Of a stretch of 64,000 nt of DNA, positions 56,450-64,000 are shown one piece after another. The notes below the pieces were generated by a model. It worked only from the letters and a program-made list of their open reading frames with translations, had not been told where the DNA came from and made no database searches. The translations under genes and the position numbers were made by a program. This stretch comes from Pyxidicoccus sp. MSG2 (GTDB taxonomy: Bacteria; Myxococcota; Myxococcia; Myxococcales; Myxococcaceae). The stretch is taken from NCBI RefSeq assembly GCF_026626705.1, contig NZ_JAPNKC010000001.1:11246001-11310000 (forward strand). The letters are read 5' to 3'. How positions within the stretch are numbered: the first letter of the stretch is position 1; each line of letters opens with the position of its first letter.

Positions 56450-59400
56450 TCAGAGCGACTGAAGGAACTCGAGCAGCGCCGCACGGTCCGCGCTGGTCAT
56501 GGTGCGGAACGCCTCCTTCGAGCCCTCGGCCTCGCCGCCATGCCAGAGAATGGCCTCGCTCAAGCTGCGGGCGCGGCCATCGTGCAGATAGGCCTCGCCT
56601 CCGCTCACGCCGGCGGTGAGCCCGATGCTCCACAGCGGCGACGTGCGCCACTCGGCGCCCGACGCGGTCCACTCGGCCAGGTTGTCGGCCAGGCCGGGGC
56701 CCATGTCGTGCAGCAGCAGGTCGGTGTACGGGTGGATGGTCTGCCCCCGCAGCTCGGCGAGCGGGTGATAGGGGCTCGTGGTCATCGTCGGTGCATGGCA
56801 CTGCGCGCAGCCCGCCGAGGTGAACAGCGTCTCGCCCCGCAAGGCCTCCGGGTCGGTGAGGTCCCGGCGCGCGGCGACACCGAGCGTCGCGATGTAGCGG
56901 TACAGCAGGGCCAGGTCGGAGTCGGACAGCTCGGTGCTCGGCCCCGGGTCCGACTGTGACGAGCCCCGGTCGACGTTCGGGAAGATCGACGTCGTGACTC
57001 CCATGTCGTTGACCAGTGCGCTCGCGAGCTGATGGGTCACGCGCGCCTGACCCGCCTTGTAGCCGAGCCGACCGAGGCGCTGGGCGCCAGTCTGAGGGTC
57101 GATCACCACCTGCATGCGGCCAGAGATGCCGTCGCCGTTCGCGTCGTTGGGGTCGGCGAGCGCGGCCACCGCGTCTTCGCGCACCGCCTCGAGCAACCCG
57201 AGCCCGACGAGCTGCGGAGTGAGCCGCACCGAGTAGAACGAGGGCACCACACCGGTGAACGTGTAGCTCGGCTTCCGCAGGGAATAGGGGGTGCCGTCGC
57301 CGTAGGTGCCGTTCGTGGTGGTGTAGCTGCTGATGGACGCGCCGCCCTCGGCCACGCCCGAGGTGACCTGCGGTTGCAGGTAGCGGCCGAGGTTCGGGTG
57401 CGAGGCCCCGGTCGCGTCACCGCCGACCCGAACGACGGACGCGAGCATCGGCGCACCGACGGCGGGCGGGAGCGCCCGGCCGTTGTTCACGTGACAGGCC
57501 ACGCAGCTTCGCGCGACGAAGGCAGGGCCGAGCTTGCCGGCCTGCGCGGTGAAGACCGGGTTGCCGGGCTCTTCGTGCGAGCCGTCGCCAAAGTCGGTGT
57601 GGTGCAGGCGGCGGCCGAGCATGAACGGCTGCACGCTGTTCTCCGACATGTGCCCTGCGATCTGCTTGAACCGGTGCAGGGGTTCGTTGGAGTACTGGTA
57701 CGGCAGCGTGGCGCGGCCGCCCATCCACGCAGACTGCGGCAGGGGAAACGAGTCTTGTGCGCCCGACGGCAGCACCGGCCCCTGGCCGTACCAGGGCACG
57801 AGGCCGCCCGAGCCAACGACATACAGCACCGTGGTGCCGTAGTAGTTCGCGCGGCCGTTGGTCGGAGCCTGGAGAAACTGGCTGACTTCGATCTCGACGC
57901 GATCTCCAATCCGCAGCGCCCGGTTCTCTTTGGGGTTGTGGCTGATGGTGGCGCGGTAGTGCAGCGGGTCGAGCCGGGTCGCGCTCAGGTTCAGGTGGTA
58001 CTCGGCCTTGGTGGTGATGCCGCGGAAGATGGCCCGGAACTCCGGCGCCTCGAGCGGCCATTCGGGGTTGATGTTGAACTCGATCTCGGTTCCACCCTTC
58101 GCGACCTTGTCGACGATCTCGATCTTCGCGGTGCGCTGCTCCCAGTAGAACGTGAGGTAGTGGTCGTAGATGTGGAACTCCGCTTCGCGGGCGTGGCGGT
58201 CGCGCGCCCGGTCCCCGAACCGGGTGATCAAGGCGGTCGGCGTGTCCTGGACCATCGCCGGCTCGAGCACGGTGGTGGCGTCGAACAACGGCACCGGCCC
58301 GCTGCCCGCGGCCAGGGTCGTCGCCGTCACGGTCGCGCTGAAGGCGCTGGCGCCAGCGGCGTTGGTGGCGCGCACCGCGTAGGTGTGGGTAGAGCTGGCC
58401 GCCAGGCCGGAGTGCGCGTGGGGCGAGGTCACGCTGGTGACAGTCACTCCGTCACGCTGCAGGTCGTACCCCGTCGCTCCCGGCACCGCGTTCCACGAGA
58501 TGGTGAGCTGGCTCTCGCTGGCGGCGGTCGCGACCAGGCCTGAAGGCACCGCCGGCACGGTAGGCGTGGCGTGCGTCGTCGCCGTCACGGTCGCGCTGAA
58601 GGCGCTGGCGCCGGCGGCGTTGGTGGCGCGCACCGCGTAGGTGTGGGTAGAGCCGGCCGTCAGTCCGGCGTGCGCATGGGGCGAGGTCACGCTGGTGACA
58701 GTCACTCCGTCACGCTGCAGGTCGTACCCGGTCGCTCCCGGCACCGCGTTCCAGGAGACGGTGAGCTGGCTCTCGCTGTCGGCGGTCGCGACCAGCCCTG
58801 AAGGCACCGCCGGAGTGGTCGGCCCGGTACTTCCATAGACTTCGAACTCCCACAACGAGTAGCCACCCGAGGTGCCGCGTGCGGTGCCATACATGCGTAC
58901 GTAGCGGCCGGAGCCCGAGACGGCGTGCGTGGCGACTCCTCCGCTGCCTCCGGTGACCGTGACCACGTCGGTCCACGTGGTCAGGTCGTTCGAGAGCTGG
59001 ATCTTGTAGTCCCTTCCGTAGGCCGTCTCCCAGCGCAAGACGACGGTGGAGATCGTGTAGCTCTGGAGCAGATCGACCCAGAGCCAGCCGGGGTCGGTGG
59101 GGGTGCTCTCCCAGCGAGTGCCGAGGTTTCCGTCGCACGCCTTGTTGGGCGTGTTGGTGGCGTTCTGGGCGTTGGACGCCGAATACACCTTGCCGATAGC
59201 GAGGTTGGTTCCCAGCGGGTTGATGGTGAAGACCAGCGTCTTCGAGCCGGTGCCGCTGCCATTGGTGGCGCTGATGACCACGCTGGTGGTGCCGGCGGCG
59301 GTGGGCGTGCCAGAGATTTCTCCCGAAGCCGGGTTGACGCCGAGGCCGGGAGGAAGACCGGTCGCGGCGTAGCTGCCGGGAGCGTTGCTGGCGGTGATGA

Positions 59401-59818
59401 AGTAGCTCAACGCAGTGCCCACCGTTCCGCTCTGGGTGAGCGGGCTGGTGATGGACGGCGGGGCCCCGGCTTCAGCGATGGTGAAGACCAGCGTCTTCGA
59501 GTCGGTGCCGCTGCCGTTGGTGGCGCTGATCGTCGTGCGGGTGGTGCCCGCACCGGCGGGCGCGCCCGAGATCAGCCCGCTCGTCGGGTTCACGTTCAGC
59601 CCGGCCGGCAGGTTGCTCGCGCCGTAGGCCGTCGGCGAGTGGGTGGCGGTGATCTGGTAGCTCAACGTCACGCCCGCGGTACCCGCCTGGGTGAGCGCGC
59701 TGTCGATCACTGGTGTCGCTGACGCCACTGACGTCACTGGCGGCTGCCGCTGCTCGGCCGGATCGCACGCCAGGACCGCACACAGGACGAGGCAGAATCT
59801 GAAGAGTGTCGAGTTCAT
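56450..59818 (-). CDS. DUF1111 diheme oxidoreductase with putative Ig, F5/8 and Fn3 domains
   Basis: The protein has 1122 residues and begins with a lipobox-like FRFCLVLCAVLAC. Two He_PIG-type Ig repeats follow (TYAASNLPAGLNVNPTSGLI-type units with SATNGSGTDSKTLVFTI). Then comes an F5/8-type domain (NLAIGKVYSASNAQNATNTP to YSLWEFEVYG) and two almost identical Fn3 domains (VPSGLVATADSESQLTVSWN). The last ~550 residues are a DUF1111 unit with CVACHVNNGRALPP and CAQCHAPTMTTSPYHP, both c-type haem sites. It probably performs periplasmic or surface electron transfer; substrate is unknown. Confidence 0.82.
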   Translation of the reverse strand: MNSTLFRFCLVLCAVLACDPAEQRQPPVTSVASATPVIDSALTQAGTAGVTLSYQITATHSPTAYGASNLPAGLNVNPTSGLISGAPAGAGTTRTTISATNGSGTDSKTLVFTIAEAGAPPSITSPLTQSGTVGTALSYFITASNAPGSYAATGLPPGLGVNPASGEISGTPTAAGTTSVVISATNGSGTGSKTLVFTINPLGTNLAIGKVYSASNAQNATNTPNKACDGNLGTRWESTPTDPGWLWVDLLQSYTISTVVLRWETAYGRDYKIQLSNDLTTWTDVVTVTGGSGGVATHAVSGSGRYVRMYGTARGTSGGYSLWEFEVYGSTGPTTPAVPSGLVATADSESQLTVSWNAVPGATGYDLQRDGVTVTSVTSPHAHAGLTAGSTHTYAVRATNAAGASAFSATVTATTHATPTVPAVPSGLVATAASESQLTISWNAVPGATGYDLQRDGVTVTSVTSPHAHSGLAASSTHTYAVRATNAAGASAFSATVTATTLAAGSGPVPLFDATTVLEPAMVQDTPTALITRFGDRARDRHAREAEFHIYDHYLTFYWEQRTAKIEIVDKVAKGGTEIEFNINPEWPLEAPEFRAIFRGITTKAEYHLNLSATRLDPLHYRATISHNPKENRALRIGDRVEIEVSQFLQAPTNGRANYYGTTVLYVVGSGGLVPWYGQGPVLPSGAQDSFPLPQSAWMGGRATLPYQYSNEPLHRFKQIAGHMSENSVQPFMLGRRLHHTDFGDGSHEEPGNPVFTAQAGKLGPAFVARSCVACHVNNGRALPPAVGAPMLASVVRVGGDATGASHPNLGRYLQPQVTSGVAEGGASISSYTTTNGTYGDGTPYSLRKPSYTFTGVVPSFYSVRLTPQLVGLGLLEAVREDAVAALADPNDANGDGISGRMQVVIDPQTGAQRLGRLGYKAGQARVTHQLASALVNDMGVTTSIFPNVDRGSSQSDPGPSTELSDSDLALLYRYIATLGVAARRDLTDPEALRGETLFTSAGCAQCHAPTMTTSPYHPLAELRGQTIHPYTDLLLHDMGPGLADNLAEWTASGAEWRTSPLWSIGLTAGVSGGEAYLHDGRARSLSEAILWHGGEAEGSKEAFRTMTSADRAALLEFLQSL
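58303..58815 (-). repeat. Near-identical tandem Fn3 module repeat
   Basis: Two ~255-bp units abut at about 58558. They share long exact stretches, for example the GTCACGCTGGTGACAGTCAC and CACGCTGCAGGTCGTACCC segments seen in both. They encode Fn3 domains in the DUF1111 protein, and read-assembly error is possible in this segment. Confidence 0.8.
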
Positions 59819-60190
59819 GTGAGCGCCTGCGCTACTGACGAAAGTAGAAAGTGCCCGGGGCGGTGGTGAAGAACTGGAGCAGCCCCAGCCAGCTGAACAC
59901 TTTGTTCGCCGTCAGAACAAACTATCTTTTGGGTCAGGGATGTAAAGGCGCGGCGCGTCGCCCCCTCGATTCGCGTCACCATCCACATCCAGGGGGCCTG
60001 AAGCTCACCCCTTTCAAGGTGATGGAGGAGGCTCCCTGGCGGGAGGGGAGGAGGCAGGAGGGGTAGGGGGCGCTGAGAGCAGCGGCGCTGGGCGAGGTCA
60101 GCGAGAGCATCTTTCAGGGAGGAATGGCGGGAGGAAGAGCCATGGCCCTGGACGTCGTCTTCGAGCGCTTCGTGCAGGGCGCGAGCTCTC
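59819..60190. other. Gene-free stretch
   Basis: About 370 bases with only short, low-quality frames. ATG 60142 opens a frame starting MALDVVFERFVQGASSRGG that resembles the start of an IS4-type transposase but runs into unrelated sequence. It could be a fragment; I saw no terminal repeat. Confidence 0.25.
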
Positions 60191-60406
60191 GTGGAGGCCG
60201 TCGCACATGCCCGCGAAGCCGACTGCGCCCGCCTGCGTACTCCCCGCCGCCCTCGAAAGGGCCCCCCATCCGTCCTATACTTTGGATACAGGGGCGAGGG
60301 CGCCTTCAGCCCGCGCGTCACCGCCGCGGACGGTCAGCAGGTCGAGGACACCGTGCAGAAGGTGCTCGAAGACGACACGGCAGAAGGCACCAGCCAGTTC
60401 AAGTGA
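60191..60406 (+). CDS. Possible small or truncated gene
   Basis: A 71-residue frame whose last ~45 residues (SVLYFGYRGEGAFSPRVTAA, DGQQVEDTVQKVLEDDTAEG) have good codon bias and protein-like composition. The first 20 residues are Arg/Pro-rich and less credible. It ends one base before the next ATG, so it could be a leader gene or the 3' end of a lost one. I do not recognise it. Confidence 0.35.
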   Translation: MEAVAHAREADCARLRTPRRPRKGPPSVLYFGYRGEGAFSPRVTAADGQQVEDTVQKVLEDDTAEGTSQFK

Positions 60407-60407
60407 G

Positions 60408-61484
60408 ATGACACCTCATGGAAGCCCTGCATTGGAGCGCGACATCTTGAAGAGTCTTCCTGGGTGGATGGGGCTGTTGGCGCTCTGCGCCCTGGCCTGT
60501 ACCTCGCCCGCGCCGGGAGGTGATTCGACGCGCTCCTCCGACCCCAGCGGCGCGACGAACGGCTTCGGCGGACAGCGCCCCGCCACCACCTTTCCGGAGC
60601 TGGATCCGGGCGCGGTGGCGGCCCCCGAGGAGCTCGCCGCCGTGTTCACCGACTGCAAGGCGCAGGAGGGCCGGCTGGACGTCTGGTGCGGCGACCTGGT
60701 CTTCGCGTCCTTCAACCGACCGAAGAAGAAGGACGACCTGCCCGCGGGCCTGGTCGCGCTGCGAGACCTCATCTCCGAGATTCCCGGCAGCAACGTGAAG
60801 GTCGAGGGGACGATGCAGAAGGAGCGCTTCCGCGAGACGGAGGTGCTGACCACGCGCTACCGGTACACGTGGGAGGGGCGCGAGTACATCGGGCAGAGCT
60901 TCGGCCGCATCACCGACGGCGGCAGCGCGATGACCGACTGCGCCGCACCCGCGAGCGTCCCCGACGGCGTGGAGCGCTGCCGGAACCTGGGCCTGCTGGT
61001 GCTGACCGTGCCACTCGAGCAGCTCAACTCCTTCCTACAGGTCGAGCAGGGCGTGCCCCGCCCTCCGGCGCGCTTCGACGATCCGCGACGCAAGTGCAAC
61101 CGGCGTGACCTGCCGGGCACGGTGGCCTACTCGTGCAAGGACGGCAGCGGCTTCATGCTGCTCGACCCCCAGAAGGGCGCTGTCAGTTCGCGCCAGCTCA
61201 TCTCCACCATGGGTGGCCAGGGAACCGTGGAGCCCGCGGGGGAGATCGATTGCACCGTGTCGGGCACGGCGGCGCGCTGCCAGCGCTTCACCTGCAAGGG
61301 CGGCCCCACCGGGTGCGAACTCCTGCTGGGGCGCCTCGGCAAGGAGGCCACAGCGCAGGAGGTCCTGTGCGTCATTCCACCGGGCAAGTCAGAGCTGCCG
61401 TGGATCTGCCAGAGCACCTTCGGGCCTCTGTCCTCCACGAAGCCCGGGACACCGGCGAAGGCGCCATCCTCGCCGAAGAAGTAG
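60408..61484 (+). CDS. Lipoprotein of unknown function
   Basis: The protein has 358 residues from ATG 60408; ATG 60468 is an alternative. Its signal peptide is LPGWMGLLALCALAC with a lipobox. The mature part is Cys-containing (DCKAQEGRLDVWCGDLVF, TDCAAPASVPDGVERC, FTCKGGPTGCELLLGRLG) with no recognised domain. It starts directly after the small frame ending at 60406. It probably sits on the inner face of the envelope. Confidence 0.7.
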   Translation: MTPHGSPALERDILKSLPGWMGLLALCALACTSPAPGGDSTRSSDPSGATNGFGGQRPATTFPELDPGAVAAPEELAAVFTDCKAQEGRLDVWCGDLVFASFNRPKKKDDLPAGLVALRDLISEIPGSNVKVEGTMQKERFRETEVLTTRYRYTWEGREYIGQSFGRITDGGSAMTDCAAPASVPDGVERCRNLGLLVLTVPLEQLNSFLQVEQGVPRPPARFDDPRRKCNRRDLPGTVAYSCKDGSGFMLLDPQKGAVSSRQLISTMGGQGTVEPAGEIDCTVSGTAARCQRFTCKGGPTGCELLLGRLGKEATAQEVLCVIPPGKSELPWICQSTFGPLSSTKPGTPAKAPSSPKK

Positions 61485-61486
61485 CG

Positions 61487-61681
61487 CAGAGCTGCTGGAC
61501 GTGGGCACCCAGGAGCACACGCTCATCGCCAACGGCTTCGTGGTGGGTGACGCGCGGATGCAGACGGACCTGGAGCGCCAGAAGCACCCGGCCGTCCCGT
61601 CGAATGTGCTGGCGGCGCTGCCCGCCGAGTGGCACGCCGACTCCCTGAACCACTGGCTGAGGAGGGGGCACTTACCGGCCC
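61487..61681 (+). pseudogene. Possible gene fragment of unknown family
   Basis: A frame without its own start codon reads ELLDVGTQEHTLIANGFVVG, DARMQTDLERQKHPAVPSNV, LAALPAEWHADSLNHWLRRG. It has good codon bias and looks like a real protein piece but runs into the end of the converging gene. It could be the remains of a gene whose start was lost. Confidence 0.4.
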
Positions 61682-62511
61682 ATGACTTCCTGAGCGATGA
61701 ACTCGAGAGTCCTCGCGAGGTCTCCGGCGTACTCCGCTCGCCGGATCAGCGCGATCACCGACGGTGGGAAGACCTCGGAGTGTCGTGACATCAGGCCTGC
61801 CAGGCCGTCCTCCTCCAGAGAGCCGGATGCAAGCGGAGCCCCAGCGGCCTGGATTGCCGCCTCGAGGGGCGCCCCGGCGATGAGCATCAGTGCCATCGAG
61901 AAGAGGCTCTGTCTCGGAATGGACGGCGCTTCTCGTGACGGCTCGTAGGCGACGAGCCCCTGGAGAGCGCCACGGCCGATCGCCTGGAGGGTTCGCGGCA
62001 GGACCTGGGATGCCTCCGCGCGGGCGATGACGCTATCGAGTGGCCGAGGCAGGACGCGCGAGCGCTCCCGGACCGCCTCGCCGAGCGGCTTTCCCTGTCC
62101 GACGTGCCAGGCGATCTCCCTCCACTCCGGGTGGCACTCGAAGACCTCACGGCCTTCCGCGAACGCGGAGCGCACGCCGAGGGACTCCAGCGCACGGCCC
62201 AGGTAGAGGAGAGGCAGCCGGGAGTCTGCCGCGAGGGCCCACCATTGGCAGACTTCGTCGAGCGCATCGAGCAGCCCCCCGGTCCGCTCTCCCTGCCGCA
62301 CGAAGGGCCGGAGCGTGGCGGGGAGCTGCGCGAAGCAGTCGGCGACGGGCGCTCCGGCGAGCAGGCGCTGATGGGCCTCACGCATCGCTGGGGACTGCAG
62401 TTCGGCCGCCGTCAGCTCAACGGCCTCGAGCAGCGGGAGTCCCCCGCGGCACAGCACAGCGAGTCTGCGCATCGGCCATGCCGCTTCGGGGAGTGCCATC
62501 CGAGAGAGCAT
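61672..62511 (-). CDS. GspF/T2SSF-like soluble protein with three repeated domains
   Basis: The protein has 279 residues. Three helical units resemble the cytosolic half of type II secretion GspF: MRRLAVLCRGGLPLLEAVEL...GERTGGLLDALDEV; YLGRALESLGVRSAFAEGRE...RAEASQVLPRTLQAIG; and FSMALMLIAGAPLEAAIQAA...AEYAGDLARTLEFIAQEV. None has the membrane segments of real GspF, so it cannot form a platform by itself. It lies 36 bases after the Lnt-like gene on the same strand. Confidence 0.65.
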   Translation of the reverse strand: MLSRMALPEAAWPMRRLAVLCRGGLPLLEAVELTAAELQSPAMREAHQRLLAGAPVADCFAQLPATLRPFVRQGERTGGLLDALDEVCQWWALAADSRLPLLYLGRALESLGVRSAFAEGREVFECHPEWREIAWHVGQGKPLGEAVRERSRVLPRPLDSVIARAEASQVLPRTLQAIGRGALQGLVAYEPSREAPSIPRQSLFSMALMLIAGAPLEAAIQAAGAPLASGSLEEDGLAGLMSRHSEVFPPSVIALIRRAEYAGDLARTLEFIAQEVMGR

Positions 62512-62547
62512 AGACGGCAGCGCCGTAGTCGCACGCTCCGCCAGTCG

Positions 62548-64000
62548 TCATTGTTCCGCGGCGTCCACCGGCTGGAGACGACCGTGCCCCAGGGCGCGCC
62601 CCAGAGGTCTCTCGGCATGCTCGAGCCCACCCCGGGCGCGAGCGGCGCCGCGGCTCACCTGGCCGTACGGCGTTGCCACCGGCCGGGGAAGGAGCCACCA
62701 CCCCTGGCCTTCCGCCGAGCCCTGCTCTCGCGCAGCCACCCAGCGTCCACCGGAAGAGGGGTCGAAGAACCCGCTGTACCCGCCCGTCACGGAGCGCACG
62801 AGCGGGAGCCCGTACTCGAGCGAGCGGGCCATGCCCATCGCCAGGGTCATGCGATGCATGAGGGCGCTTCGGAACCAGCTCTCGTTGCCGACGTTGAGCA
62901 GCACCGCGGGCCGCGCGTCTGGCTGGACCAGGCCGGTGAAGGCCACCTCGAAACAGATGAGGGGAATCACGGCCACGCCGTCCACGTCGAGCGGCGGCTG
63001 TGGCCCGGTCCACGCAATCACCTGGCTCTTGAGGGTATTGACGCCGAGCCACGCGAAGAGCCGCCGGAAGGCTTCCCCGGGCAGGTGCTCCGAGAACGGC
63101 ACGAGCTTCTGTTTGTAATAGACCGGCTCGCCGCTCCCCAGCTCGACGAGGGTGTTGTACGTGCCGGCGGGAGCCCGCAGCAGCGTACCGGCGAAGAGCC
63201 TCCGGCCCGCCAGGGACAGCAGCTCACGCAAGGGGCGGATGCTCGCATGGCCATCGCGGATGACGGACTCCGGCCAGATGACCCAGTCCGCTTCGGCGCG
63301 CCGGGTGGCCACGACGTACCGGGAGAGCAGCTCCAGGTCATCCCGCTCGCGGTCGCCCGCGCTCGCCTCGTCCAGGGCGATTACAGCCACCCGGACGGGC
63401 CTGGCACCCGCGCCCGGGCGGAGGCTCACCGGAATGAACAGCACGGCGCTGAACACCCCCACCGCCAGGAGGAGCTGGACCCGGGGCCTCGGCTGCGAAC
63501 TCCACAGTCCGAGACACGCCGAGAGGAGGAGCAGCAACAGCCCCGACGCGCGGGCGCCGACAAGGCCCAGCCATGCGCCGAACGGCCCCTGGGCCAGCCA
63601 GTAGCCGGAATGCAGCCACGGAAAGCCAAGCCAGACATCGTGGACGAGCACCTGCATGAGCCACAGCCCGAGGGCCTGCGCATACACCGGCAACGGACGG
63701 CGTGACGGCAGGGCCGCCACGAGCCCCCACAGGCCATAGGGCAACGCGACCAGCAGCAGGAACCCGCCGAGCACGGCGGCACCGACGAGGCGCTCGCCGG
63801 GCGTCAGCACGTAGAGGACATCGACGAGCCAATACAGACTGCTGGCCGCCAGCAGCAGGCCAAACAGGTAGCCGGAGAGGAACCCGGCACGCGGTGTCCC
63901 ACGCCGGCCGAGCGCGTGGAAGTAGCACGCGAACCCGGCGACGAGCCCGAGCAGGTTGGCGGGGAAGAGCAGGATGAGGTGGGCCGAGAGGCCCACCAGC
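62548..64000 (-). CDS. lnt: Apolipoprotein N-acyltransferase-like protein (5' end outside the window)
   Basis: The frame runs through the right end of the window, so the first part is missing. About five hydrophobic helices (LFPANLLGLVAGFACYFHAL, LVGAAVLGGFLLLVALPYGL, GLLLLLLSACLGLWS) precede a nitrilase-fold domain with the Lnt triad: E in DWVIWPESVIRD, K in VYYKQKLVPFSEHLPGE and C in IPLICFEVAF. Lnt adds the third acyl chain to lipoprotein N-terminal cysteine. The large number of lipoproteins in this genome fits such a role, but it may be a second copy. Confidence 0.85.
   Translation of the reverse strand, partial: LVGLSAHLILLFPANLLGLVAGFACYFHALGRRGTPRAGFLSGYLFGLLLAASSLYWLVDVLYVLTPGERLVGAAVLGGFLLLVALPYGLWGLVAALPSRRPLPVYAQALGLWLMQVLVHDVWLGFPWLHSGYWLAQGPFGAWLGLVGARASGLLLLLLSACLGLWSSQPRPRVQLLLAVGVFSAVLFIPVSLRPGAGARPVRVAVIALDEASAGDRERDDLELLSRYVVATRRAEADWVIWPESVIRDGHASIRPLRELLSLAGRRLFAGTLLRAPAGTYNTLVELGSGEPVYYKQKLVPFSEHLPGEAFRRLFAWLGVNTLKSQVIAWTGPQPPLDVDGVAVIPLICFEVAFTGLVQPDARPAVLLNVGNESWFRSALMHRMTLAMGMARSLEYGLPLVRSVTGGYSGFFDPSSGGRWVAAREQGSAEGQGWWLLPRPVATPYGQVSRGAARARGGLEHAERPLGRALGHGRLQPVDAAEQ

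Overview
The window is high-GC, tightly packed myxobacterial DNA, most likely from a Myxococcaceae genome (Myxococcus/Corallococcus/Pyxidicoccus type). The clearest lineage marker is a complete carQRS light-response operon on the minus strand (CarQ ECF sigma factor, CarR membrane anti-sigma, 111-residue CarS antirepressor). Other markers are a MYXO-CTERM-like tail, a tyrosine-type two-component set, a eukaryote-like Ser/Thr kinase with a long TPR tail, a sigma-54 activator, and many large secreted or lipoprotein genes with LamG, FG-GAP, F5/8, Fn3 or lamin-tail modules.

Layout. 1-5.1 kb is accessory: the 3' end of a nuclease/lamin-tail protein, an AT-richer Ig-repeat protein ending in a Bacteroidota-type CHU_C (type IX secretion) sorting domain, and an IS630-like transposase fragment. 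5.1-17.3 kb is core-like: an STAS-like protein, carQRS, a metallophosphoesterase, an FKBP lipoprotein, a cNMP-binding/TPR protein, a possible leaderless micro-ORF, a second EF-G, an alpha-carbonic anhydrase, a Cys-rich secreted peptide, a spermidine-synthase-like methyltransferase-fold protein and a DEAD-box helicase. 17.5-25.0 kb is an accessory island: a broken FAD-dependent desaturase-like pseudogene, a three-gene operon matching the Detocs anti-phage system (TPR/histidine-kinase sensor DtcA, receiver DtcB, receiver-nucleoside-phosphorylase effector DtcC), and an IS91-like transposase remnant.

25.0-31.5 kb carries a signalling group (sigma-54 activator, small unknown protein, Ser/Thr kinase). 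31.0-40.0 kb carries secreted proteins plus a SARP-like ATPase regulator and a VOC protein, bracketed by a full gene and a twice-deleted copy of the same lipoprotein locus. 40.1-46 kb holds a PhoD/FG-GAP phosphatase, an ECF sigma factor, a hydrolase-like lipoprotein and a second VOC protein. 46.1-48.5 kb is a Fur-box-preceded HmuY/metalloprotease pair. 48.6-59.8 kb has a PHP/discoidin protein, a hybrid histidine kinase with its response regulator, a gametolysin-like protease and a large DUF1111 diheme protein. The end carries an unknown lipoprotein, a GspF-like soluble protein and an incomplete apolipoprotein N-acyltransferase.

The most striking systems are the Detocs operon (a described family, here at an island edge next to transposase debris) and the apparent inter-phylum transfer of a type IX secretion substrate gene. 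No tRNA, rRNA, CRISPR array, prophage or intact insertion sequence was seen. All calls rest on reading the sequence and recalled family knowledge; no searches were run.
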